Source: Neorhizobium alkalisoli
Lineage (GTDB): Bacteria > Pseudomonadota > Alphaproteobacteria > Rhizobiales > Rhizobiaceae
Direction: 5' to 3'
DNA length: 64,000 nucleotides
Assembly (NCBI RefSeq): GCF_007829835.1
Contig: NZ_VIWP01000002.1
Span: 372,001-436,000 of the forward strand
A model generated the notes under the pieces. It saw only the letters and a program-made list of their open reading frames with translations, was not told the DNA's origin and did not search any database. How positions within the stretch are numbered: position 1 is the first letter of the stretch; the number at the start of each line of letters is the position of its first letter. The position numbers were made by a program, and so were the translations under genes. Shown here piece by piece: positions 54,461 through 63,318 of the stretch.

Positions 54461-55150
54461 TCACGCCGCTGTCACACGTCGCCCGACGCCATTATGCAGG
54501 TCGAGGCAGCGTTCGAACCAGAGACCGACCGGGTCGTCGTCGGAAAACACCTTGGCGCCTGCGGTGATACGCATCCATTGCAGGGCGCCGAACAGGATGT
54601 AATCGGCAAATAGCGGGCTGTCGCCGCCGATGAAGTCCTGGAACTTCAGCGTATGGCGGATCGGCTTCAGCTTTTCGGCAAAACCGTCGATCTCCGCCTG
54701 GCGAACCGCATCGACGGCCTCGAGCGTGGTGCCGAGAAAGGCCTCGCGGCTCTCGCGGAAATAGACCTGATCCTTATCGCCCAGCATGTCGTGAATATTC
54801 TTCACTGCGATACGGGTGATCCCCGGATGCACGACCATCTGCGAAAAGCCTTCGACGAAACGGGCAAGCGCCTTGCCGCCCTCGCCGCCGAACAGGGTCG
54901 GCCGGTCGGGATATTTGTCCTCGAGGTAAAGCGCGATGTCGAAACTGTCGCGGATCAGCTCGTTGCCGTCCCGCAGGATCGGTACCGTTTTCGAGAACCC
55001 GTCCTCCAGTGCCGGGATTTCCGTAAAGGGCGTGGGCCTTTCGATGAAATCGAGACCCTTATGCTCCAGGGCCTGTACCACTTTCCAGCAATGGGGAGAA
55101 AAGGGGCGGCTCTCGTCGGCGCCGCAAAGCGTATAGAGGATGCGTGTCAT
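54461..55150 (-). CDS. glutathione S-transferase family protein (LigE/beta-etherase-like)
   Basis: The 229-residue protein has a thioredoxin-like N-terminal domain with the Ser/Cys region [20 protein letters not shown] and [20 protein letters not shown] (about residues 55-74). A helical C-terminal domain follows. The general look is of the beta-etherase-type GSTs; the substrate cannot be read. It lies 79 bp upstream of ndk on the same strand and may share its transcript. Confidence 0.82.
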   Translation of the reverse strand: MTRILYTLCGADESRPFSPHCWKVVQALEHKGLDFIERPTPFTEIPALEDGFSKTVPILRDGNELIRDSFDIALYLEDKYPDRPTLFGGEGGKALARFVEGFSQMVVHPGITRIAVKNIHDMLGDKDQVYFRESREAFLGTTLEAVDAVRQAEIDGFAEKLKPIRHTLKFQDFIGGDSPLFADYILFGALQWMRITAGAKVFSDDDPVGLWFERCLDLHNGVGRRVTAA

Positions 55151-55416
55151 GGGCTCTCTCCGGATGCGAATGGCTGCGATAATGCGGCAGTAATCGGCAC
55201 CGAGTCCAATCAGGAAATTTCATGGGCGCCATTCATGGACAGGGTTTCTGTTGCAAGGCCCCGGCAGGAGGAATTCGGCGCATTCTCGCATTCATCTGCA
55301 CGCTTCATTAACCGCAACCCCACGCAGCATGTCGTCTTTTAGCGGATATTAAGCGGCATCCGTGCATGCCTTTCTGCAAAGACGATACTTCCGACCAGAG
55401 GATGAGGACGCGGAAC

Positions 55417-56424
55417 ATGGCGGGCGAAGTTTTGAAGACATCGCAGGACCGGCAGCTGCAGCTGGTGACCCAGCATATGGCGAAACACGAGATTGCCGGC
55501 CTGCCGCGCAATTACGAGCTCGTGCACGAGGCAATATCAGGCACGGATGCCGCACTTTCGCGCGAGGTCCTGTCGCTTGCCAACCCGCCGCAAAGCCTGC
55601 TCGACGAGATCGGCGCTCGCTATCAGATCACGTCCTTCGTCACATTGGCGACGCCCAAAAGCCGCGCCGACGAAATCCGTCTGCTTCTCGACCTCCGGAC
55701 CAAGATGGCAAGCGGCGTCACCCAGAAGCAGGGTTTTACCAAAGTTCTGGAAACCGTTGCCCGCAGCCTGCGGCAGGACAAGGGCGCAGGCCCGGAAGAC
55801 ATTCTTGCGGAAATCGAATTCCTGAGCGTCTCCCTGTCGGATGCGGTCGTTGCTGAAACCGAGCTCGAAGGCATCCTGCGTTCTGCCGCCGACCGCCTGA
55901 TCCAGGCGGAAACCGAAGCGAATGCAGCCCGTGCGATCACGCTGCGCGACCGGCTGACCTCGCTTCCCAACCATACAGCGCTTGCCGAAAGGCTGGAGGC
56001 GCTCTACGGCGGTTCCGACGAGCGCGAAAGCGCGCTCTTCCTCGTTTCGCTGACGGATCTTGCGCATCTGGCACAGGTCTACGGTGAATCCGCCGCCAAC
56101 CGCATCGTCAAGAAGGCGGCGACGGTGTTCCGCAAGGCGATCAAGAAGCACGATTTTCTGGCCCGCACTGGCCGCGGCGAATTCGCCTTCCTGTTCCGCG
56201 AGGTCAATCGCGAGACCGTGCATGCGATCGCCGACCGACTGAAAACATCGATTGCCGACAACTTGGTCTTTGCCACATCGGACGGTTCGGCGCGCGTGAC
56301 GGTGTCGATCGGCGTCGCACTTGCAGCCGACGCCTTTTCGCCGCAGCAATTGCGGCTGCAGGCCGCCAAGGCGCTGGAGACAGCCAAGGCAAGCCCCCGC
56401 CTGACGGTCGTCGTGCATAACTGA
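55417..56424 (+). CDS. GGDEF-domain protein with degenerate active site
   Basis: The 335-residue protein has a helical N-terminal region of about 150 residues and a GGDEF domain at about 180-330. The catalytic half-site that should read GG(D/E)EF is GRGEF here (RTGRGEFAFLF), and no RxxD inhibitory site precedes it. It probably lacks diguanylate cyclase activity and may act as a receptor or protein partner. The DRLTSLPNHTALAERL motif at the start of the domain is intact. I chose the ATG at 55417. Confidence 0.82.
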   Translation: MAGEVLKTSQDRQLQLVTQHMAKHEIAGLPRNYELVHEAISGTDAALSREVLSLANPPQSLLDEIGARYQITSFVTLATPKSRADEIRLLLDLRTKMASGVTQKQGFTKVLETVARSLRQDKGAGPEDILAEIEFLSVSLSDAVVAETELEGILRSAADRLIQAETEANAARAITLRDRLTSLPNHTALAERLEALYGGSDERESALFLVSLTDLAHLAQVYGESAANRIVKKAATVFRKAIKKHDFLARTGRGEFAFLFREVNRETVHAIADRLKTSIADNLVFATSDGSARVTVSIGVALAADAFSPQQLRLQAAKALETAKASPRLTVVVHN

Positions 56425-56517
56425 GCCAATCAGACCGCAAAATGCCTTTGTGATTGATCCTCGGCCAATGCCGGGGACCGCTTGCGTTCGGCCCGCGTTT
56501 CGGCCAAAACCGCGGCC

Positions 56518-58401
56518 ATGATCACGATTACCGACCTCTCCGCCCGTATCGCAGGCCGCCTGCTTCTCGACCATGCCAGCGTCTCGCTTCCGGCGGGCGC
56601 CAAGGTCGGCCTGATCGGCCGCAATGGTGCCGGGAAATCGACGCTGTTTCGCGTGATTACCGGCGATCTCGTCTCCGAGAGCGGTTACGTCACCATTCCG
56701 AAAAATGCGCGGATCGGCCAGGTGGCGCAGGAAGCACCGGGCACGGAGGATTCGCTGATCACCATCGTCATGGCAGCCGACAAGGAGCGCACGGCGCTGA
56801 TGGCGGAAGCCGAGACCGCGACCGATCCCAACCGGATTGCCGAAATCCAGATGCGGCTCGTCGATATCGACGCCCATTCGGCCGAAGCGCGGGCGGCGAG
56901 CATTCTGGCCGGCCTCGGTTTCAATGCCGAAGCACAACTGCGGCCCGCCTCGTCCTTTTCCGGCGGCTGGCGGATGCGCGTGGCGCTGGCCGCCGTTTTG
57001 TTTGCCGAACCGGACCTGCTGCTGCTCGACGAACCGACCAACTATCTCGATCTCGAAGGCACGATGTGGCTCGAGGATTATGTGCGGCGTTATCCGCACA
57101 CCGTCATCGTCATCAGCCACGACCGCGACATGCTCAATAATGCCGTCACCTCGATCGTGCATCTCGACCAGAAGAAGCTCACCTTCTATCGCGGCGGTTA
57201 CGACCAGTTCGAGCGCCAGAAGGCCGAGAACGACGAATTGCAGATGAAGGCCAAGGCGAAGAACGACGCGGCGCGAAAGCACCTGCAGAGCTTTATCGAC
57301 CGGTTCAAGGCCAAAGCCACCAAGGCCAAGCAGGCACAAAGCCGTGTCAAAGCGCTGGAGCGGATGGGCACGGTCGCGGCCGTGGTCGAGGACCATGTGC
57401 AGCCGATCAATTTTCCGAAGCCGGAAAAGCTGCCCGCATCCCCGATCGTTGCAATCAACAAGGGGTCGGTCGGCTACACGCCGGGTAAGCCCATCCTGAA
57501 GAACATCAGCCTGCGGATCGACAATGACGACCGCATCGCCCTGCTCGGCTCGAACGGCAACGGCAAGTCGACCTTCGCCAAGCTGATCTCCGGCCGGCTG
57601 CAAAACGAAGCCGGCGAGATGAAGCTTGCCCCTTCCCTGTCGATCGGCTTTTTCGCGCAGCACCAGCTGGACGACCTGATCCCCGAGGAGACGCCCGTCG
57701 ATCACGTGCGTCGGCTGATGCCGCAGGCGCCGGAAGCGCAGGTGCGTGCCCGGGTGGCCCAGATGGGGCTTGCGACGGAAAAGATGAACACGGCCGCCAA
57801 GGACCTTTCCGGCGGCGAAAAGGCGCGGCTCCTGATGGGGCTTGCCGCCTTCCATGCACCGAACCTGCTGATCCTCGACGAACCGACCAACCATCTCGAT
57901 ATCGACAGCCGCCGCGCGCTGATCGAGGCGCTAAACGACTATGACGGCGCCGTTATCCTGATCAGCCATGATCGCCATCTGATCGAGGCGACGGTTGACC
58001 GGCTGTGGCTGGTCAATGAGGGTACAGTCAAACCCTTCGACGGCGACCTTGAGGAATATCGCGAGCTGATCATCGCGAGCGGCCGCAAGAAGGAAGAAAA
58101 AACGTCAGCTGCGGACGATACGGCATCGAAGGCCGACCAGCGCAAGGCCAATGCGGAGAAGCGCGCATCGCTGGCGCCGCTGAAGAAAAAGATCAACGAA
58201 GCCGAGGCTTTGACCGCAAAGCTGGAGAAGCTGATTCAAGCGCTTGATAAGGAACTTGCGGACCCGGCGCTTTATGAAAAGGCGCCCGCCAAGGCGGCGA
58301 GCAAAGCCAAGGAGCGCGGTGAAGCGGCGGCGAAACTTTCCGCCGCCGAGGAGGAATGGCTGATGCTTTCCTCCGAATATGAAGAGGCCATGGCCTCCTG
58401 A
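56518..58401 (+). CDS. ABC-F family ATPase
   Basis: The 627-residue soluble protein has two ABC ATPase domains: first Walker A GRNGAGKST with signature SSFSGGWRMRVAL, second Walker A GSNGNGKST with signature DLSGGEKARLLMG. An ABC-F linker (about residues 235-300, rich in Lys and Ala) joins them. A C-terminal coiled coil (about 540-627) extends it. Such proteins act on the ribosome E-site or in translation control; members like YheS and Uup have this layout. It has no membrane segments. I chose the ATG at 56518. Confidence 0.92.
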   Translation: MITITDLSARIAGRLLLDHASVSLPAGAKVGLIGRNGAGKSTLFRVITGDLVSESGYVTIPKNARIGQVAQEAPGTEDSLITIVMAADKERTALMAEAETATDPNRIAEIQMRLVDIDAHSAEARAASILAGLGFNAEAQLRPASSFSGGWRMRVALAAVLFAEPDLLLLDEPTNYLDLEGTMWLEDYVRRYPHTVIVISHDRDMLNNAVTSIVHLDQKKLTFYRGGYDQFERQKAENDELQMKAKAKNDAARKHLQSFIDRFKAKATKAKQAQSRVKALERMGTVAAVVEDHVQPINFPKPEKLPASPIVAINKGSVGYTPGKPILKNISLRIDNDDRIALLGSNGNGKSTFAKLISGRLQNEAGEMKLAPSLSIGFFAQHQLDDLIPEETPVDHVRRLMPQAPEAQVRARVAQMGLATEKMNTAAKDLSGGEKARLLMGLAAFHAPNLLILDEPTNHLDIDSRRALIEALNDYDGAVILISHDRHLIEATVDRLWLVNEGTVKPFDGDLEEYRELIIASGRKKEEKTSAADDTASKADQRKANAEKRASLAPLKKKINEAEALTAKLEKLIQALDKELADPALYEKAPAKAASKAKERGEAAAKLSAAEEEWLMLSSEYEEAMAS

Positions 58402-58446
58402 GCATGTCGCGCAAAAATGTAGAGCGTTTTTGCGATAACGACATGC
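58402..58446. repeat. nested palindrome, rhizobial intergenic element type
   Basis: GCATGTCG (58402-58409) pairs with CGACATGC (58439-58446). Inside it, CGCAAAAA (58410-58417) pairs with TTTTTGCG (58427-58434). Two nested stems of this kind, with GCATGTCG at the ends, are like the short palindromic intergenic elements that occur many times in rhizobial genomes; I have seen only one full copy in this window. It lies 8 bp past the ABC-F stop and may also end its transcript. Confidence 0.5.
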
Positions 58447-58558
58447 GATGAAAAACAACCTGAAGCACGCAAGCGGATCCGAAGGATTGCGGTGTGCTTC
58501 AGGTCGAAAGAGGCGTAGGGGGCGCCCGGGGGGCTCAGGGCGCCCCTCGCCACGGAGC

Positions 58559-58870
58559 TTAGCGGCAGCCGCAGCGCCGTGTCTTGCCACCGTAGCTGCT
58601 GTTGTCATTGTTGTTGCCGGACAGGATGCCAAGGCCGAGAAGGCCGTTATTGTTGTTGCCCGACAGGATGCTGTTGCCGTTGAGGATCTTGTTGCCGGAG
58701 AGCAGGCCGCTCAGCACGCTCGTATTGCTGTTGTTCAGGACGCTCACCTGCGGCGAGACGGAAATGAGGCTCGACGAGCCACCACCGATATTGATGAGCG
58801 AACCTGCAGAAGCCTGCGAGGCAGCAGCGACGGTGAGGGCGAAGGCAGCAGCGATAGCGATGATTTTCAT
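58559..58870 (-). CDS. small secreted Asn/Gly/Ser-rich protein with SGN repeats
   Basis: The 103-residue protein has a Sec signal peptide (1-22, ending ASQASA). The mature part contains repeated [LI]L(S/N)GN units (LLSGN, ILNGN, ILSGN, ILSGN) between about residues 53 and 88, then a short tail with two Cys (TRRCGCR). I know no family for it. The composition and repeat suggest a stacked-strand or curli-like structure, but that is a guess. Start ATG at 58870, with an AGT-rich 5' region of 200 bp. Confidence 0.65.
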   Translation of the reverse strand: MKIIAIAAAFALTVAAASQASAGSLINIGGGSSSLISVSPQVSVLNNSNTSVLSGLLSGNKILNGNSILSGNNNNGLLGLGILSGNNNDNSSYGGKTRRCGCR

Positions 58871-59071
58871 GAACTTTACTCCCGAGTTGCATGTGTGGTT
58901 GCGATGACTGGAGAGTATAAATTAGCACTTTCGAAATCAACGATATAAGCAAATCATAATAAACCATTAAGCATAACAGCTAAGCTTTTACTCAAACTGT
59001 TCGTATCTGCCGAATGCTTGCCCCCTGCCCTTTTGATGCCTAGGTAAGAGCTCGCAAATCAGGAGGCTCGC

Positions 59072-61126
59072 GTGAAAACTGGCATGGATCTTTTCCTCGA
59101 AACCGACAACGACCCGAAGACGCTTTCCTTCGTTGCGGAGTTGAACGCCGCCTCCGACGCAAAATTGCGGACACCGGAATTCGAGGCGGATCGCGATGCG
59201 GTCAAGGCGATGTTCGAGCGCGAGGACCGGCTGATCGTGCCGACACGGCGCGGCCGCTGGTTGTTTGATTTCCATCGTAGCAAGGAAAACCCGCTCGGCC
59301 TCTGGCGCCGCCTGCCGGCCGATCAGGAACCGCGTTCGGATGCCGCCTGGGAAACCGTGCTCGATTTCGACGCCTTCTGCGAAAAGGAAGGCAAGCGCTG
59401 GATCTATTCCGGCGCGATCACCTGTCCCTTCGAGCCGACGCTTGTGCTGCTGATCCTCTCGGACGGCGGCTCCGACCTGCTGCGGCTCGTTGAATTCGAT
59501 ACAGAGACGAAGACGTTTGTCGAAGGTGGTTTCGACACGCCGCCGGTGCGCGCCCATGCAAGCTGGATCAGCCGCGATGAGATCGCCTATTTTGGTTCGG
59601 TGGATGAATTTTCCGCCACCCGCTCCGGCTGGCCGCGGGTCGGCCGTATCCTCAAGCGCGGACAGGCGATCACGGATGCGCCGATCCTGTTCGAAGCTGG
59701 CATGGACGACGTTTATGGCGCAGCCAGCTTCATCGATCCGCTCTATTGGGGCGGCTCCACTGATGAGCGCCGTATCGAAATCTTTTCGGTCGGCCACGAG
59801 ATCGGCAAATCGAGCCTTTATGTGCGGGGCGCTGACGGCGACATCCACCATCTCGATCTGCCGACCGAGATCGACAGCGACCTTAACCACACGCATCTCC
59901 TCTGGCGCGCCAAGACCGATGAGCGTTACCCGAGCGGCAGCCTGATCCTGCAGGAGTTTTCGCCTTTTGGCGAAAAACAGCTGGGCAAGGCGCGCGTGCT
60001 GTTTTCGCCGAAGGAAGGCCAGTCGGTTTCTCAGTTCACACTGCTGAAAACCTGGGCGCTTTATATCGTCAGCGACCGGATAGTGCCGAAACTGTTCCTG
60101 CTCGACCTGACGAGACCGGATGCCGAAGCGCAGGAACTCTCCCTGCCCTCCGAACTGCAGAGCATCAGTTTTCGCCTTCTCGACGCCGACCTGACGCTCG
60201 GCCAAGAAATCCTGACCGTCGTCGGCCAGGGCTTTCTCACGCCTTACGGCACCTACCGGCTCGACCTGACCGATCACGCTAAGACGCAGGAACTGGTGCC
60301 GACCGGTATCTCGCCGAGCTATTTCGATGCAGACGGCATGCGCTCCGAGCTTCTGGAAGCCATTTCGGAAGACGGCACAAAAGTGCCCTACCACATTGTC
60401 TTTCCAAAGACGTGGACTATGGGTGAACTGCCGGTGCTGATGTATGGCTATGGCGGTTTCGCGGTGCCGCTGTCACCCTATTATTCCGGCAATAACGGCC
60501 TGTGGCTGACCCATGGCGGCGCCTATGTGCAGGCCTATATCCGCGGCGGCGGCGAACTCGGGCCCCACTGGCACACGGTCGCCAAGGGCAAGGGCCGCCA
60601 CAAGGCTTTCGAAGACTTTTCCGCAATTGCCCGCGATCTGGTGAAGCGCGGTTATTCGAAACCGTCGCGCATCGCCTGCACAGGCGGCAGCAATGGCGGC
60701 CTGTTGACCGCCGTCATGCTGACCCGCTACCCGCAAGATTTTGGCGCGGTCTGGACCCGCGTGCCGGTCATCGACATGGAACGTTTCCATCTCTTCCCGG
60801 CTGGTCGCGCCTGGATGGACGAATACGGCAATCCCGACGTTGCGGAGGACCTGGACGCGATGCTCGATTATTCGCCGCTGCATCAGGTAAAGCCGGCATC
60901 CGAGGTGACTTACCCGCCGGTCTATATCGAAAGCTCGACCAACGACGACCGCGTACACCCCTCCCACGCCCGGCGATTCGCCGCCCGGCTGATCGAGGCG
61001 GGCCACACGCCACTCTTCCACGAATACGGCTCCGGCGGCCATGGCGGCGCCGGCGATTCCAAGGAACAGGCCGAACGGCTGGCAATGGGTTACAGCTTTC
61101 TGCGGCAGACGATCCTTAAGGGGTGA
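59072..61126 (+). CDS. prolyl oligopeptidase family serine peptidase (S9)
   Basis: The 684-residue protein has an N-terminal beta-propeller (about 60-400) and a C-terminal alpha/beta hydrolase. The nucleophile Ser is in CTGGSNGGLLTAVM, the Asp in SSTNDDRVHPSHARRF and the His in GSGGHGGAGD. It has no signal peptide, so it is cytosolic, and it should cut short peptides after Pro or similar residues. The start is a GTG at 59072 with AGGAGG 5 bases upstream. Confidence 0.92.
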   Translation: MKTGMDLFLETDNDPKTLSFVAELNAASDAKLRTPEFEADRDAVKAMFEREDRLIVPTRRGRWLFDFHRSKENPLGLWRRLPADQEPRSDAAWETVLDFDAFCEKEGKRWIYSGAITCPFEPTLVLLILSDGGSDLLRLVEFDTETKTFVEGGFDTPPVRAHASWISRDEIAYFGSVDEFSATRSGWPRVGRILKRGQAITDAPILFEAGMDDVYGAASFIDPLYWGGSTDERRIEIFSVGHEIGKSSLYVRGADGDIHHLDLPTEIDSDLNHTHLLWRAKTDERYPSGSLILQEFSPFGEKQLGKARVLFSPKEGQSVSQFTLLKTWALYIVSDRIVPKLFLLDLTRPDAEAQELSLPSELQSISFRLLDADLTLGQEILTVVGQGFLTPYGTYRLDLTDHAKTQELVPTGISPSYFDADGMRSELLEAISEDGTKVPYHIVFPKTWTMGELPVLMYGYGGFAVPLSPYYSGNNGLWLTHGGAYVQAYIRGGGELGPHWHTVAKGKGRHKAFEDFSAIARDLVKRGYSKPSRIACTGGSNGGLLTAVMLTRYPQDFGAVWTRVPVIDMERFHLFPAGRAWMDEYGNPDVAEDLDAMLDYSPLHQVKPASEVTYPPVYIESSTNDDRVHPSHARRFAARLIEAGHTPLFHEYGSGGHGGAGDSKEQAERLAMGYSFLRQTILKG

Positions 61127-61141
61127 ACAAAAGACCTTCGG

Positions 61142-61186
61142 TTGTCGCCTTCGTGAAGATGCACTATCTTTGAACCATCTTCACGA
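61142..61186 (+). promoter_or_regulatory. promoter and 11-bp inverted-repeat operator of the VapBC module
   Basis: TTGTCG (61142-61147), a 17-base spacer and TATCTT (61165-61170) form the promoter. TCGTGAAGATG (61151-61161) and CATCTTCACGA (61176-61186) are perfect 11-bp inverted copies that flank the -10 box with a 14-base gap. The site is 10-45 bp before the antitoxin ATG. It is the expected place for binding by the VapBC complex. Confidence 0.65.
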
Positions 61187-61195
61187 GGCACGACC

Positions 61196-61450
61196 ATGGC
61201 CCTCTCCCTGGATGACGACAGCATCGACCGGCTTGCCGAGCAGGCGCAGAAGATTTTGAAGGCGCCGAGCAAGGCGGACGCGATCCGGCAGGCGCTGGAG
61301 CGTGTGGTAGAGGCGAAGCAGGATAATCCGCCCGCCGAAAGACCTTTGGCCGAGAGGCTCCAAACCATCCGCGATCGATATCAGGCGATGGGTACGCCCG
61401 ATCCCGCTTTTGATGAAAAGGCGTTTGTCGACGAAATGTGGAAACCCTGA
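61196..61450 (+). CDS. VapB-type antitoxin (PSK-operon transcription factor-like)
   Basis: The 84-residue protein has an N-terminal helical/RHH-like segment (MALSLDDDSIDRLAEQAQKI, then APSKADAIRQALERVVEA) and a C-terminal tail with DPAFDEKAFVDEMW, which should bind the toxin. Its TGA overlaps the toxin ATG by one base (TGATG). It is likely autoregulatory through the inverted repeat upstream. Confidence 0.83.
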   Translation: MALSLDDDSIDRLAEQAQKILKAPSKADAIRQALERVVEAKQDNPPAERPLAERLQTIRDRYQAMGTPDPAFDEKAFVDEMWKP

Positions 61451-61842
61451 TGTTTCTGGATAGCTCGGCGATTGTGGAATATTTCATCACTGGTCCCGAG
61501 TTCGATCGGATTGCTTCTGCGTTCTCCACCGCGAATACCCGCTTCTGCACTTCAGGAATGGTGATGTTCGAAACCACGACCGTTCTCGCGAGCCGCCGGC
61601 AGATTGAAGTCAGTGAAGCCTACGTTCTCCTCAACGATCTCCTCCTGGAATTGCGGGCCGAGATCATGCCAATCACAGACGAAACCGCCTCCGCGGCCAT
61701 CGACGCCTTTTCCCGCTACGGCAAAGGCCGCCATCCGGCAAAACTCAATTTCGGCGACTGCTTTTCCTATGCCGGCGCGAAGATCGCAGGCGTGCCTCTC
61801 CTCTATGTCGGCGGCGATTTTGCGCTGACGGATCTCGGATGA
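61450..61842 (+). CDS. vapC: VapC-type PIN-domain toxin
   Basis: The 130-residue protein starts MFLDSSAIVEYFITG (the active Asp in LDSSA). It has Glu in VMFETTTVLASRR, Asp in LNFGDCFSYAGA and Asp in YVGGDFALTDLG, so all four acidic PIN positions are present. The start at 61450 overlaps the antitoxin stop; an in-frame ATG four codons earlier lies inside the antitoxin gene. Confidence 0.87.
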   Translation: MFLDSSAIVEYFITGPEFDRIASAFSTANTRFCTSGMVMFETTTVLASRRQIEVSEAYVLLNDLLLELRAEIMPITDETASAAIDAFSRYGKGRHPAKLNFGDCFSYAGAKIAGVPLLYVGGDFALTDLG

Positions 61843-61944
61843 AACGTTAAGCGCCGAAAGCCAATCCTAACCATCCGTTAACCATGATCGGAGAAAGTGA
61901 AGGAGAATCAAATCCTTCTTCATTTTTCAGCCGAGCACGTCCCC

Positions 61945-62814
61945 ATGTCCGTCAGGACCCTTTGTGTTGCCGCAGCGCTTGCAGCCCTTCTCTCCTCCTG
62001 CGCCGGCCGTCCGCCGTCCGAAGGTGGCTCGCTTGCCACATCCTTTGCCCCAGCCAAAGCGCTGAGTTCGCCGAAAAAAGCCGATGCCGATGATCCGGTG
62101 GCGCTGACGCCGGCTGCCTGGGGTCGCCTCGGCAATCCGGGCAGCCTTGCCGGCCGCACGATCGACGTTTCCTCTCTCTCGGATATCAAGCTGCGCGACA
62201 AGGAAGTCGTTCTGTCCTTCGACGATGGCCCGATGCCGAAGAAGACGGAGCGGATCCTCGCGACGCTCGATGAATTCGGCGTCAAGGCGACCTTCCTGAT
62301 GGTCGGTGAAATGGCCAAGGCACATCCGGAAATCGCCCGCGAAGTGGTTGCGGCCGGCCATTCGATCGGCAGCCATACTTACCGCCATCCTGACCTTGCG
62401 CATCTTTCGTTCGATGCGGCAGTCGCCGAGATCGAAAAGGGCAAGGCGGCCGTTGCCAGCGCCACGCATGAAGATCCGGAATTTTTCCGCTTCCCCTACC
62501 TTTCCGATAGCCGCAAGCTGCGCCAGTGGGTTGGCGATCACGGCATGGTGGTGATGGATGTCCAGGTCGATTCGAAGGATTATTTCGGCGTCACCCCGGC
62601 TGCCGTCGCGACCCGGACGATGAATACGCTGCGCGTCCAGCGCAAGGGCATCATCCTGCTGCACGACATCCATATCCGCACCGCGGCCATGCTGCCGGCG
62701 CTGCTGACGCAGCTGAAGGCGGAAGGTTACAAGGTCGTGCGGCTGCGCCATGCCGGCGGTTCGCGCATGCTGACGGCTTCGATCATGGGATCGACCGAAA
62801 CCGTGGTGCGCTGA
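61945..62814 (+). CDS. polysaccharide deacetylase lipoprotein (NodB-homology domain)
   Basis: The 289-residue protein has a lipoprotein signal (lipobox LLSSC near residue 18) and a NodB-type deacetylase domain at about 85-270. Motif 1 is LSFDDGPMP (the Asp pair), motif 2 is SHTYRHPDL (two metal His), and motif 3 is FRFPYLSDS. It removes acetyl groups from a glycan such as peptidoglycan or an exopolysaccharide, probably in the periplasm or at the membrane. The start is the ATG at 61945 (MSVRTLCVAAAL). It is single, and the substrate is unknown. Confidence 0.87.
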   Translation: MSVRTLCVAAALAALLSSCAGRPPSEGGSLATSFAPAKALSSPKKADADDPVALTPAAWGRLGNPGSLAGRTIDVSSLSDIKLRDKEVVLSFDDGPMPKKTERILATLDEFGVKATFLMVGEMAKAHPEIAREVVAAGHSIGSHTYRHPDLAHLSFDAAVAEIEKGKAAVASATHEDPEFFRFPYLSDSRKLRQWVGDHGMVVMDVQVDSKDYFGVTPAAVATRTMNTLRVQRKGIILLHDIHIRTAAMLPALLTQLKAEGYKVVRLRHAGGSRMLTASIMGSTETVVR

Positions 62815-62868
62815 TCGGGCCAGCCCGGAGATTTGAAAATCGAGAACAGCGTGTAGCGGAAAAGCGCC

Positions 62869-63318
62869 TCACGCCTTCTTCACCCAGCGCCCTTCTTCGG
62901 ACTGCTGCCAATAGGTCAGCGCATGTCCCTCGCCTTTCAGGCGTTTCCACTGGGCGCGCGCGCCTTCCAGCTGCTGCTGGTCATACCCGTCGAACATGAA
63001 GACGATCCGCTCATAGCTTTCCACCGCCGGCGGCTCGGCGCCGTCGACGACGAAGCGGACTGTTGCGGAATTCGGGTTGTCCTGCGTTGCCGTCAGGAGA
63101 ACAGGCTGGTCTTCCGCCATCGGCGCAGCATCCGTGCCATGGCCCAAAAAACTGTCGTCGCGAAAGGTCCAGAGATGGTCGTCGAGAAAATCCCGGCGAC
63201 CTTCGAGCCCCGTCTGAACCACCACTTTCCAGCCGCGCTCGACACTCTTTTCCAAGAGTGCCGGAAGCGCGTCTTCCAGTTTCGATTCGGTCAGGTGATA
63301 AAACAGGACGTCGGTCAT
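62869..63318 (-). CDS. holC: DNA polymerase III chi subunit
   Basis: HolC is part of the clamp-loader complex and links it to single-strand binding protein. The 149-residue protein has the start [20 protein letters not shown] and the conserved middle LWTFRDDSFLGHG, with a C-terminal helix. The start at 63318 overlaps the pepA stop by one base (TGATG on the minus strand), as in other rhizobia. Confidence 0.88.
   Translation of the reverse strand: MTDVLFYHLTESKLEDALPALLEKSVERGWKVVVQTGLEGRRDFLDDHLWTFRDDSFLGHGTDAAPMAEDQPVLLTATQDNPNSATVRFVVDGAEPPAVESYERIVFMFDGYDQQQLEGARAQWKRLKGEGHALTYWQQSEEGRWVKKA

Noticed and set aside
55537-57894. 785-codon minus-strand open frame across the GGDEF and ABC-F genes
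   Set aside because: It spans two recognisable plus-strand genes and has no sensible protein features, so it is a shadow frame.
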